DNA of 20,468 nucleotides from CAYYWV01 sp964475385. GTDB lineage: Bacteria; Pseudomonadota; Alphaproteobacteria; JAAXGF01. Numbering within the stretch: the stretch's first letter is position 1; the number at the start of each line of letters is the position of its first letter. The notes beneath the pieces were generated by a model. That model searched no databases, was not told the origin of the DNA, and was given only the letters and a program-made list of their open reading frames with translations. Below, one piece after another: positions 13,728-20,468 of this stretch. The stretch spans positions 1 to 20,468 of the forward strand of contig CAYYWV010000048.1 of assembly GCA_964475385.1 (NCBI GenBank). Direction: 5' to 3'. A program made the position numbers and the translations under genes.

Positions 13728-14516
13728 GTGATCGTCGAGCAGATCTGGACCGCCAACGCGTATCGCAACTTCAACTACCTCATCGTCTGCGAGGAGACCG
13801 GCGAGGCGCTCGCGGTCGATCCCCTCGACCACAAGAAGTGCTTGGCCGCGGCCAAGGCCAAGGGCTGGGACATTACGCTCGTGGTCAACACCCACGAGCA
13901 CGGCGACCATATCGGCGGCAACGGACCCATGATCGCCGCGACCGGGGCGAAGCTGCTCGCGCACGCGAACGCCAAGGGGCGCATTCCCGGCGTCGACCGG
14001 GGGCTCGAGGCGGGCGACGTGATTAAGATCGGCCGCACGGTCGAGCTCGAGGTGCTCGACACCCCGGGCCACACCATGAGCCATGTCTGCCTTCTGTCGC
14101 ACGGCGACACCCCGGCGCTGATCTGCGGCGACACCCTGTTCAACGCCGGCGCCGGCAACTGCCACAACGGCGGCCATCCGGTCGAGCTGTATCACACCTT
14201 CGCCGAGCAGCTTTCGCGCCTGCCCGACCGCACCGAGGTCTACCCCGGCCACGATTACTTCGCCAACAACCTGCGCTTCACCCTCGACCGCGAGCCCGAC
14301 AACGCGCGCGCCCGCGAGCTCCTCGCCGAGATCGAGGCGCGCGAGCCGGCGGGCAAGGTCTCGACGCTGGGCCTCGAGAAGGAGATCAACACCTTCTTCC
14401 GTCTCCACAGCCCGTCGGTGATCGCGCGCCTGCGCGAGGCCTTTCCCGATCTTCCCGACGAGCCGGACCCGATGACCGTGTTCCTCAAGCTCCGCGAGCT
14501 CAGGAACCGCTGGTAG
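13728..14516 (+). CDS. gloB: Glyoxalase II-like metallo-beta-lactamase-fold hydrolase
   Basis: 262-aa hydrolase. The MBL core shows THEHGDH (55-61), TPGHTMSH (112-119), ICGDTLF (132-138) and YPGHDY (172-177). The C-terminal part with VSTLGLEKEINTFFR (211-225) matches the glutathione-binding end of hydroxyacylglutathione hydrolase, which cleaves S-lactoylglutathione to lactate and glutathione in methylglyoxal detoxification. GTG 13728 is chosen because AAGGAGGA lies 8 nt upstream and it places the first strand at the N-terminus; the open frame before it is leader. The insert GAGNCHNGGHP (141-151) after the GDTLF motif differs from the common GGCGRLFEG, so a related thioester substrate is possible. 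Its last 17 nt overlap the end of the convergent toxin gene. Confidence 0.85.
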   Translation: MIVEQIWTANAYRNFNYLIVCEETGEALAVDPLDHKKCLAAAKAKGWDITLVVNTHEHGDHIGGNGPMIAATGAKLLAHANAKGRIPGVDRGLEAGDVIKIGRTVELEVLDTPGHTMSHVCLLSHGDTPALICGDTLFNAGAGNCHNGGHPVELYHTFAEQLSRLPDRTEVYPGHDYFANNLRFTLDREPDNARARELLAEIEAREPAGKVSTLGLEKEINTFFRLHSPSVIARLREAFPDLPDEPDPMTVFLKLRELRNRW

Positions 14517-14907
14517 GGGGGCGGGGGGCGCTGTTGGCCTTGATCCATGCGGCGAGCGTCGGCTCGTCGATCTCTCCCGCCGCGGCGCGGCGAATCACGC
14601 GCACCTCATCCGCCTCTTCCGGGTCGAAACGCCAACCGTTCAGATGCAGGAACACCGCCACGGCCAACACGGCGGCGCGCTTGTTCCCGTCGACGAAAGG
14701 GTGACTGCGGAGGATGCCGGCGGCACAGGCCGCGGCGAGGGCGAAGAGATCGGGGTCGTCGCCGTAGGCGAGAAGCTGGCGAGGCCGCGCAAGGGCGCTT
14801 TCAAGCAGCCCTTCGTCGCGGAGCCCGGACGCGCCGCCGAACCGGGCGATGGCTTCCCCGTGCAGCGCCCGGACGACCGCTGGCGTCAGCCAGCGGGGCG
14901 CGCTCAC
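14500..14907 (-). CDS. doc: Doc-type (death-on-curing) Fic-fold toxin
   Basis: 135-aa Doc toxin. The Fic-fold signature HPFVDGNKR (69-77) is intact. Upstream elements GGASGLRDEGLLESALARPRQ (24-44) and the C-terminal region are typical of Doc, which phosphorylates EF-Tu and stops translation. The GTG start at 14907 overlaps the antitoxin stop by 4 nt (GTGA on the coding strand); the longer open frame upstream is a shadow of the antitoxin. Length is normal for Doc and no catalytic residue is missing, so the toxin is probably active. Its 3' end overlaps the convergent gloB-like gene by 17 nt. Confidence 0.92.
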   Translation of the reverse strand: MSAPRWLTPAVVRALHGEAIARFGGASGLRDEGLLESALARPRQLLAYGDDPDLFALAAACAAGILRSHPFVDGNKRAAVLAVAVFLHLNGWRFDPEEADEVRVIRRAAAGEIDEPTLAAWIKANSAPRPPTSGS

Positions 14908-15131
14908 TTGGCGAGTTCGCGCATGGCGTTGCGGTGGCGGCGCATGTAATCGCGCCCGGCCTCCACGGCCTCGGCGAACGCGGGGTCGAAGGGCGTGAGC
15001 TCGATGCCGTGGGGCGTTCGGACGACGAAGAGAGTGTCGCCTTCTTCGAGCCCGAGTCTGTCCACAAGGTCGCGACCCAAGATCACGCCGTAGGAGTTGC
15101 CGATTTTGCGGAGCGTGAGCGTGTTGGCCAT
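14904..15131 (-). CDS. AbrB/SpoVT-type antitoxin partner of Doc
   Basis: 75-aa swapped-hairpin AbrB-like DNA-binding antitoxin of the 'putative addiction module antidote' (doc_partner) type. The N-terminal DNA-binding half reads TLTLRKIGNSYGVILGRDLVDRLGLEEGDTL (4-34); the C-terminal half (TPFDPAFAEAVEAGRDYMRRHRNAMRELAK) is the toxin-neutralising part. It precedes the toxin and overlaps it by 4 nt, the usual antitoxin-first order. GGGGAG precedes the ATG by 5 nt. A promoter with two dyads lies just upstream, consistent with autoregulation. Pairing an AbrB-fold antitoxin with Doc, instead of Phd, is a known variant. Confidence 0.92.
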   Translation of the reverse strand: MANTLTLRKIGNSYGVILGRDLVDRLGLEEGDTLFVVRTPHGIELTPFDPAFAEAVEAGRDYMRRHRNAMRELAK

Positions 15132-15147
15132 GGGGCTCCCCGAGGGA

Positions 15148-15159
15148 ATGTTGCAACAT
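15148..15159. promoter_or_regulatory. Palindromic operator of the toxin-antitoxin operon
   Basis: Perfect 12-bp palindrome ATGTTGCAACAT between the putative -10 box and the antitoxin start, near the expected transcription start: the position for autorepression by the antitoxin. Inference from position. Confidence 0.5.
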
Positions 15160-15164
15160 CTGTT

Positions 15165-15193
15165 AAACTACCTGGAGCGCCCTCCATCGTCAA
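15165..15193 (-). promoter_or_regulatory. Promoter of the toxin-antitoxin operon
   Basis: On the minus strand TTGACG (five of six -35 bases) and TAGTTT (weaker -10) are 17 nt apart. The spacer holds a second dyad, TGGAG-GGCG-CTCCA (15173-15186), another possible repressor site. Confidence 0.5.
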
Positions 15194-15245
15194 GGCCTCC
15201 CGCTCGGGCGGCCCTTGAGGACGGCCGATTGCGACGGCGCGCGCC

Positions 15246-15833
15246 TCAGCGCAGGCCGTCCTTGCCTTCGATCTGATCGACCGTGAGCCCGCCGACGCGC
15301 GGCAGCGGGCGGCCCGAATCGGTGACCGCGACGGCGACCACGATCTCGTTCGCCCGCGGGGCGTCGGCGATGCGCAGCTCTATGGCGTCGAAGTGGCTGC
15401 GCACATAGGCCGCGTCCTTGTGGCCGAGGGGGATGTCGATCGGCGCGCCGAGCCCGCCCATCTTCTTGGCCGAAGGCACCAGCGCCGCGCCGCGCTCGAC
15501 CGCCGCGCGCAACGGTTTGCCGAGGCGCGGATGCAGGATGGCGGCGGCGTGCTCCCACTCGCCGGCCTCGCCGACGATGGCCGCCTTGCCATAGCTCTCG
15601 ATCGCCGACGGCGCGACGCCGAGCGCGGCGACCGCGCGCTCGCCCAGCAGGCCGCCGAGCTCCTCGCCGATCCGCATCAGCTCTTCGAGGTCTTCGACAT
15701 AGCGGCCGGCGCAGGGGTTTTCGATCACCGCCGCGGCCGCGGCCTTGCGGGTCGGCGGGTCGATCGCGCGGCCCATCTCGCGGTGGGTCTCCTCGACCAC
15801 GGTCACGATCTTGCGAATCCTGGCGACGCCCAT
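15246..15833 (-). CDS. DUF1185 'amino acid synthesis' family protein
   Basis: 195-aa protein of the PF06684 family, annotated elsewhere as 'amino acid synthesis' although its reaction is not established. Recognisable stretches are IRKIVTVVEETHREMG near the start, AVIENPCAGRYVEDLEEL (35-52), ESYGKAAIVGEAGEWEHAAAILHP (about 79-102) and APIDIPLGHKDAAYVRSHFDA (about 129-149). No signal peptide or TM segments. ATG 15833 has a GGGGGAG ribosome site. It is the last gene of the minus-strand transport operon, 51 nt after the permease. Members often sit with ABC transporters and amidohydrolases in catabolic clusters, as here. A role in breaking down the imported compound is inference. Confidence 0.85.
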   Translation of the reverse strand: MGVARIRKIVTVVEETHREMGRAIDPPTRKAAAAAVIENPCAGRYVEDLEELMRIGEELGGLLGERAVAALGVAPSAIESYGKAAIVGEAGEWEHAAAILHPRLGKPLRAAVERGAALVPSAKKMGGLGAPIDIPLGHKDAAYVRSHFDAIELRIADAPRANEIVVAVAVTDSGRPLPRVGGLTVDQIEGKDGLR

Positions 15834-15884
15834 CGTCTCCCCCTTTCGCTTTGAGTATCGCCCCGGGCCGGCTCCGGCGGCCGG

Positions 15885-16880
15885 TCAGGACTTCGCCTGC
15901 TTTGTGTCCTTATTATAGTGGCGCTCGATCCGGGCCTGGATCAACTCGAACACGAAGGAGATGATCCAGTAAATGATCGCCGCGGTGATCAGCATCTCCA
16001 TGATGCGGAACTCGGCGCGGCCCTCCGTCCGGGCGAGGTACATGAGCTCCCACACCCCCATGACCGAGACCAGCGAGCTGTCCTTCAGCATGGCGATGAA
16101 CTGATTGCCGATCGGCGGGATGATCAGCTTCATCGCTTGGGGCATGACGATCTTTCGGAAGATCACCGATTTCTTCAGGCCGAGCGCCATGGCGGCCTCG
16201 CGCTGGCCCTTGTGCACGCCTTGGATGCCGGCGCGGAAGATTTCGGCCATATACGCGCCGTAACAAAGGCTCAGCGCGATGATGCCCGACGGCACCGCGT
16301 CGAGAAAGACGCCGAGCTGGGGGAGCCCGAGATAGATCATATAGACCTGAAGGAGCAGCGGCGTGCCGCGGAAGAACGAGATGTAGAAGGTCGCGATCGC
16401 ATAAGCCGGCCCGTTCGACGACAGCCGCGCCAGCGCGCCGGCGAGCGCGAGCACCGAGGCGACGAGGATCGAGGCCATCGAGATGTAGATGGTCGTGACC
16501 GCGCCCTGGAAGATCAGGAACTCGATGCGCTCGAAGATGAACGGGAAGCTGAGATTGAACGAGTAGAAGAAGGCGAGAAACAGGGCCAGAAGCTCGACCC
16601 ACATCAGGCCGACCTGATAACGGAACGGCAGGGGGCGCACGATCTCGACGTTGGCGACCACAAGCGCGGCGATCAGGGCGGCGATATCGTACCGGGCGAG
16701 TCCGCCCTCTCCGAGGACGCCGAGCGCGGGCACCAGCGCGCGGCCGAGCATCGTGTCGGTAAGGTCGATCCAGACCGCGATTCCGAACACAAAGGCGAAG
16801 AGGAACAGTCTCGAGACCCAAAGCCAGATCCCGGACCGTTCCTCTATAACGCCGTTGGCGGCGGTCGTTGCCACGATCAC
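15885..16880 (-). CDS. Polar amino-acid-type ABC transporter permease
   Basis: 331-aa inner-membrane permease of the His/Glu/Gln/opine (HisMQ) family. After two to three extra N-terminal helices (about 18-38, 66-78, 92-108), the conserved domain starts near FQGAVTTIYIS (124-134), with FYISFFRGTPLLLQ (165-178) and the EAA coupling loop REAAMALGLKKSVIFRKIVMPQA (227-249) that docks the ATPase. The extended N-terminus is longer than a basic HisM/Q protein. It starts with GTG at 16880, 26 nt after the binding-protein stop, with only a weak ribosome site (AACGAGA), so coupling to the upstream gene is likely. Only one permease gene and no ATPase gene are present; it could act as a homodimer with an ATPase encoded elsewhere. 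Confidence 0.92.
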   Translation of the reverse strand: MIVATTAANGVIEERSGIWLWVSRLFLFAFVFGIAVWIDLTDTMLGRALVPALGVLGEGGLARYDIAALIAALVVANVEIVRPLPFRYQVGLMWVELLALFLAFFYSFNLSFPFIFERIEFLIFQGAVTTIYISMASILVASVLALAGALARLSSNGPAYAIATFYISFFRGTPLLLQVYMIYLGLPQLGVFLDAVPSGIIALSLCYGAYMAEIFRAGIQGVHKGQREAAMALGLKKSVIFRKIVMPQAMKLIIPPIGNQFIAMLKDSSLVSVMGVWELMYLARTEGRAEFRIMEMLITAAIIYWIISFVFELIQARIERHYNKDTKQAKS

Positions 16881-16906
16881 CGTCTCGTTATGCGGGGATC
16901 ACGCCC

Positions 16907-17752
16907 TCACGACGCCGGTTTCGCGGTCGTCAAGTCGACGCCGTACCACTTCATCGACAGCTTGGTGAGCGTGCCGTCTTCGTGCATCGCCTTGATGATG
17001 GCGCTGAGTTTCGCGCCGAACTCGGGATCGCCCTTGTCGATCGCGACCGACAGGGGCTCGTAGAACACGGGCGAGCCGACGACCTTCATCGGGTAGCCGT
17101 TCTTGATCGCCGCCTGAATGTTGGGCAGGGCCGACAGAACCGCATCGAGCCGCACCCCGTCGCCGAGGCGAAGATCCTGGAACGGCGCCGAATCGTCCGG
17201 GTAGGTCCGAATCTCGCCGGCCGTCACCAGGTACTTCACGGGCGGCGCGCCCTGGGCGTCGATCACGAGATTCTTGCGCAGATACCATTCGTAGGTGCAG
17301 CCGCCGCAGACCCCGATCCGCTTGCCGTTGAGGTCAGCGAGGGTCTTGATCGTGGTGTTGTCCTTGTGCACGGCGAAGGACGCCGGCGTGTAGTAGTAGA
17401 TGCCCGGAAAATCGAGTACGCGGGACCGTTTCTTGGTCGGCGTCATCGAGCCGATCGAGATGTCCCAGCGCTTTCCCCAGTTGCCCGCGACGATGACCTC
17501 CCAGTCCGGGGTCACGAACTTCGCCTTCACGCCAAGGCGCTTGGCGACTTCCCTCGCGACATCGACGTCGAAGCCCTGGAGCTCGTTGTTCTTGTCGAGA
17601 AAGGACTGGGGCGGGTAGTTCGCGTCGGTCGCGACGACCAGAGTCTTCTTGGCCAAGACGCGGTCGAGCACGGCCCCCGCTTGCGCCGCGGAGGCCCCGA
17701 AGGTTCCAGCGGCCAGAACCACGATGGCGATCAGGCCGAAAAGCCGTTTCAT
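16907..17752 (-). CDS. Family-3 periplasmic solute-binding protein
   Basis: 281-aa extracytoplasmic binding protein of the amino-acid type. The signal peptide MKRLFGLIAIVVLAAGTFG ends near ASAAQA (20-25). Mature motifs include LVVATDANYPPQSFLDKNNE, the signature-like GFDVDVAREVAKRLG (60-74) and the hinge KTLADLNGKRIGVCGG. ATG 17752 is chosen over one 39 nt upstream because AGGGAG lies 8 nt before it and it opens the signal peptide. CGGC in the second lobe (VCGGCTYEW) could form a disulfide. The region facing the ligand differs from common glutamine or arginine binders, so the ligand is unknown. It precedes the permease in the operon. Confidence 0.92.
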   Translation of the reverse strand: MKRLFGLIAIVVLAAGTFGASAAQAGAVLDRVLAKKTLVVATDANYPPQSFLDKNNELQGFDVDVAREVAKRLGVKAKFVTPDWEVIVAGNWGKRWDISIGSMTPTKKRSRVLDFPGIYYYTPASFAVHKDNTTIKTLADLNGKRIGVCGGCTYEWYLRKNLVIDAQGAPPVKYLVTAGEIRTYPDDSAPFQDLRLGDGVRLDAVLSALPNIQAAIKNGYPMKVVGSPVFYEPLSVAIDKGDPEFGAKLSAIIKAMHEDGTLTKLSMKWYGVDLTTAKPAS

Positions 17753-17831
17753 GAATGGATCTCCCTTGACGTTGATGGAAAGCGCTCCCACAGGCGTTCT
17801 CGGTTTTCAGTATCCACAGTCCCCCTTACGG

Positions 17832-17899
17832 AGCGCAAAGCCTTTTTTTAGCGCACAGAATAGGCGAACCACCGGCCCCGCGCAATGTGGCTTTGCGCT
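17832..17899. repeat. 11-bp inverted repeat upstream of the binding-protein gene
   Basis: AGCGCAAAGCC (17832-17842) and its exact complement GGCTTTGCGCT (17889-17899) flank a 46-nt spacer that starts with a T7 run. A possible minus-strand promoter (TTGCGC, 18-nt spacer, GATACT) begins inside the left arm, so this may be a regulator-binding pair controlling the transport genes. Confidence 0.4.
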
Positions 17900-17948
17900 T
17901 GGCGAGGGCCGGATTTCGCGTCAATACGCCCGTGGCCCCGGCTCGGCT

Positions 17949-18512
17949 TCAGTCCTCGCTGAGCAACGCTTCATCGCGCTCTGTCTGGTCGCGCAGAATC
18001 GCGAGCAGGGTCTTTCGGAGGTCGAAGAACGCCTTGCTGTCGCGGGCCTCAAGGGTCTTCTCGCCAGGGAGACAGCCGGCGACCGCGGCGGCATAGCGCT
18101 CGGACAGCACGCGTCCTTTCCCCGCGCTCGCGGCGCGGGCCGAAGCCAGGGCGCCCGACGCAGGCGTCCAGTCGCGCGCCGCCGGGTAGAGGTCACAGGG
18201 CGGAAAGTCCGCTGGCGGGTGGTCTGGGATCAGGTTGCGGGCGCCTTTTCAGGGCAGAGGTGCAACATCGACGAGGTCTCCATCACCGCCGCGTGCTCAA
18301 GCGCGATCCCGGCGTAGCCGCCGGGGAACGCCGTCTCGATGATTTCGGGCGCGCAGAAATCCCAGTACTCGAGCCGCATGGCCTTGAAGCGCGCCCCGTC
18401 TCATGACGGCCGTAGTCTTTATGTCAAGACCACGCGGCGGAAGCCTCGGATCGCGGGCTATGCCCCCGGCCGCCGCGCGCCTCGGCGCCGGTCGCCGCGA
18501 TTCGTCTGGCAT
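17949..18512 (-). pseudogene. Decayed creatininase-family amidohydrolase
   Basis: Minus-strand reading recovers a creatininase-family C-terminal half in two frames. One frame gives MRLEYWDFCAPEIIETAF and GIALEHAAVMETSSMLHLCPEK (from 18379), then stops. The next frame resumes at RNLIPDHPPADFPPCDLYPAA and DWTPASGALASA, running to LRDQTERDEALLSED and a stop at 17949. The shift is near 18238-18243 and fits loss of one base. In-frame TGA at 18401-18403 precedes the first block. Further upstream a short GFRRVVLT remnant (18422-18445) matches the place where the family has its NGHGGN motif, which is missing, so a deletion is likely. A good ribosome site (GGGGAGGGA) and ATG at 18512 may be the original start. 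It lies at the head of the transport operon, divergent from the LysR gene. Family call is from motif recognition. Confidence 0.75.
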
Positions 18513-18544
18513 CGGCGCGCCTCCCTCCCCGTGCAGGAGACATG

Positions 18545-18634
18545 ATCGCAGCTTTTTCATATTGATAAATACGTTCCTTGCAAACTAAGTATCGAAAAAA
18601 CTCGATCTATAGGGAGACACGGAGGGAGACCGCC
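18545..18634. promoter_or_regulatory. AT-rich divergent control region of the LysR gene
   Basis: Marked AT-rich island between the creatininase remnant and the LysR gene, holding TTGATA (18562-18567), TAAGTAT (18586-18592) and a run of A. It is a probable promoter and LysR-binding area for both directions; no single site can be fixed. Confidence 0.4.
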
Positions 18635-19567
18635 ATGCCCATTCCTCTCGGAACCGCCGATCTGAGGCTTCTCAGGGTCTTCGCGACGGTCGTCGAATGC
18701 GGCGGGTTCTCGGCCGCCCAGGTCGCGCTCAACGTCAGCCAGTCCACGGTCAGCACCCAGATGGCCGACCTCGAGGCGCGATTGGGCACACGGCTGTGCC
18801 GGCGCGGCCGGGCGGGTTTCAGCCTCACCGACGACGGCCGCGCGGTCTACGAAGCGAGCCAGCGGCTGTTCCGGGCGCTCGATGCGTTCTCGTCCGAGGT
18901 CGGCGCGCTCCGCGGCCGGCTGGTCGGCGAGCTTCACATCGGCGTTCTCGACAACACGATCTCGAACCCCGACTTCCGGCTCCACGAGGTCATCCGCAGG
19001 TTCAAGGCGCGCGCGCCCGCGATCCATCTCGCGCTCCACATCGCGCCGCCGTCAGAAATAGAACGCGCGGTTCTAGACGGCCGCTATCACGTCGGAATCG
19101 GCGCTTTTCCCGCCCACGCCCCGGGTCTTCGCTATCATCCGCTGTTCGCCGAGCGCATGGATCTTTACTGCGGGTGCAGGCACCCTTTGTTTGCGCGCGA
19201 CGACGCGACGCTTTCGGTCGATGAGATCGCGGAGGCCGAGTACGTCCGCCGAGGCTATGCGCCCGCCTCGCGGATCGGGCGGCTGACCCCGCGCCGGGTC
19301 ACCGCAACCGCGTTCAACATGGAGGCGACGGCCGAGATGATCCTCTCGGGCGCTTTCATCGGCCATCTTCCCGGCCACTACGCTGGGCGCTGGGTGGCCT
19401 GGGGGCTGATGCGGCCGCTCAAGCCCGAGATCTTCGGCTTCTTCTCGCCGTTCGAAGCGGTCGTTCGCAAGGGCACGGCGCCGACCGCCGCCATCGACAT
19501 CTTCCTCGTCGAGCTTGATCGGCTTTTCAACGCCGCTCAAAGCGCCGAGGCCGAGAAGGCGTCTTAA
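18635..19567 (+). CDS. LysR-family transcriptional regulator
   Basis: 310-aa LysR regulator. The winged helix-turn-helix is at about 9-66, with ATVVECGGFSAAQVALNVSQ (17-36) as the first helices and STVSTQMADLEARLGTRL (37-54) as the recognition part. A linker helix and a two-lobe effector-binding domain (about 95-300) follow. ATG 18635 is chosen because GGAGGGAG lies just upstream; a TTG at 18578 in frame lacks a ribosome site. It is divergent from the creatininase remnant and transport operon, so it most likely controlled that operon in response to the imported compound. The regulator itself looks intact. Confidence 0.93.
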   Translation: MPIPLGTADLRLLRVFATVVECGGFSAAQVALNVSQSTVSTQMADLEARLGTRLCRRGRAGFSLTDDGRAVYEASQRLFRALDAFSSEVGALRGRLVGELHIGVLDNTISNPDFRLHEVIRRFKARAPAIHLALHIAPPSEIERAVLDGRYHVGIGAFPAHAPGLRYHPLFAERMDLYCGCRHPLFARDDATLSVDEIAEAEYVRRGYAPASRIGRLTPRRVTATAFNMEATAEMILSGAFIGHLPGHYAGRWVAWGLMRPLKPEIFGFFSPFEAVVRKGTAPTAAIDIFLVELDRLFNAAQSAEAEKAS

Positions 19568-19672
19568 GCGAGAACGCCCGAAAGCCGCCTTTCGCTTCTG
19601 GCGCGACAATACCATTGCCCCGAGCAGGGGAATTCTGAAACAATGATTCTCCGAGGAAGGAAAGGGGCCGCG

Positions 19673-20413
19673 ATGGCGTCGGACAACCCGCGGGCGAAGA
19701 GGAGGGCCGGCTCTCGCGCCCGCTACACAGAGCCAGGTTGCGCCTACTGCCCGCCCAGGGTGCGCGCCTGCCGCGAGGGCGAAGGCGAAAAGCGGGGGCC
19801 GGGGTTCTGCCCCTCGAAGACGAGCCAGGATGGGATCGATCGCGCCTGGACGCTCTATCGCGATCCGTTCCTGGGCCGAGTCGCTCGCGAATCGGCTCGC
19901 GTCGAATCGGAAGGCTACTGCCGGTGGACGCGGCTTGAGGAGATCTGCGCCTTCGCAAAGAAGATGGCGTTCCGCAAGATCGGGATCGCGACCTGCATCA
20001 GCTTCCTCGACCACGCCAACATGTTGAGCCGCATCCTCGAAAGCCACGGGTTCGACGTGGCCTCCACGGCCTGCAAGCACGGCGGCATCGCAAAGGAGAA
20101 GATCGGGCTCGAAGACCATGAGAAGGTCCGCCCAGGCGGGCATGAATCTATGTGCAACCCGATCTCCCAGGCCTTGCTGCTCAACGAGGCGGGCTGCGAG
20201 CTCAACATCGTGCTCGGGCTCTGCGTCGGCCACGACAGCCTCTTCTTCAAGCACTCGGAGGGGCTGGTTACCACGTTGGTCGCCAAGGATCGGGTTCTCG
20301 CCCACAACCCGCTCGGCGCGCTCGCCCTTGCCGAGAGCTACTACGCCCGGGTCTGGGGGCCGGACCGCCCCGCCACCCCGCCCAAGCTGCCGAAGGAGGG
20401 CCGGCGCTCGTAA
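19673..20413 (+). CDS. DUF1847 cysteine-rich putative metal-binding protein
   Basis: 246-aa member of the DUF1847 family, of unknown function. The N-terminal Cys cluster GCAYCPPRVRAC (22-33) plus FCPS (45-48) looks like a zinc or iron-sulfur site. The conserved core follows: KIGIATCISFLDHA (102-115), STACKHGGIAKEKIG (131-145), MCNPISQALLLNEAG (160-174), NIVLGLCVGHDSLFF (178-192) and KDRVLAHNPLGAL (205-217), with several buried Cys (108, 134, 161, 184). Its layout suggests a redox or metal-dependent enzyme. ATG 19673 is preferred to an in-frame ATG at 19643 because GGAAGGAAAGG precedes it. It stands 105 nt after the LysR gene on the same strand; co-transcription is possible. No clear partner gene. 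Confidence 0.85.
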   Translation: MASDNPRAKRRAGSRARYTEPGCAYCPPRVRACREGEGEKRGPGFCPSKTSQDGIDRAWTLYRDPFLGRVARESARVESEGYCRWTRLEEICAFAKKMAFRKIGIATCISFLDHANMLSRILESHGFDVASTACKHGGIAKEKIGLEDHEKVRPGGHESMCNPISQALLLNEAGCELNIVLGLCVGHDSLFFKHSEGLVTTLVAKDRVLAHNPLGALALAESYYARVWGPDRPATPPKLPKEGRRS

Positions 20414-20468
20414 TCGGTGCGGCCTTGTCGCGCCGCCCGAGACGTGTTGCCGAGCGCGTGCGGGCCGT

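Noticed and set aside
15918..17063. 381-codon plus-strand open frame
   Set aside because: Antisense to the ABC permease; its Asp/His/Arg-rich composition is the mirror of hydrophobic codons.
1..20468. CRISPR arrays, rRNA, tRNA, transposases or integrases
   Set aside because: No regularly spaced repeats, no rRNA or tRNA motifs, and no transposase or integrase motifs in any plausible frame.

Overview
The window is very GC-rich, with dense coding, many GTG/TTG starts and strong GC-driven shadow reading frames. The gene set (membrane-anchored CycM-like cytochrome c, paired bactofilins, LapG-like BTLCP peptidase, WcaJ-type EPS initiator, DUF1847, DUF1185, LysR/ABC catabolic island) points to an alphaproteobacterium, probably Rhodospirillales or a neighbouring order. 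This placement is inferred from gene content only.

Left part (1-10.6 kb). After a cytochrome c gene (177-806) lies a tiny ORF (908-1111) with a Tat/leader-like N-terminus and a Cys/acidic/polylysine tail. It converges on a tightly packed minus-strand operon. In transcription order the operon holds a Cache-PAS-degenerate HD-GYP sensor, a PPP-type protein phosphatase, a GT2-like glycosyltransferase, a PqqD-like peptide-binding protein and an HprK-related kinase. Divergent from the sensor runs a plus-strand unit: LapG-like periplasmic cysteine peptidase, WcaJ-type undecaprenyl-phosphate sugar transferase, PF14907 nucleotidyltransferase and a CpdA-like metallophosphoesterase. The kinase, PqqD-like protein and nucleotidyltransferase resemble the poorly understood 'HPr-rel-A' type of system. 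With an opposing phosphatase, a glycosyltransferase and a small candidate substrate, this is the best candidate here for an undescribed system: peptide phosphorylation or glycosylation tied to envelope or exopolysaccharide biology.

Middle (10.6-15.2 kb). A possible 50-aa ORF is preceded by a TGTTGC-type dyad and followed by three strong stem-loops. Next come a stand-alone enamidase-like amidohydrolase with its own promoter and palindrome, a tandem bactofilin pair on the minus strand, a GloB-like metallo-beta-lactamase-fold hydrolase, and a Doc/AbrB-type toxin-antitoxin pair with a readable promoter and operator.

Right part (15.2-20.5 kb). A minus-strand solute-uptake and catabolic operon holds a decayed creatininase-family gene, a family-3 solute-binding protein, an amino-acid-type ABC permease and a DUF1185 protein, with a divergent LysR regulator. 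It lacks an ATPase gene in the window, and the creatininase is broken by a frameshift and an apparent internal deletion, so the island looks partly decayed. The window ends with a cysteine-rich DUF1847 protein.
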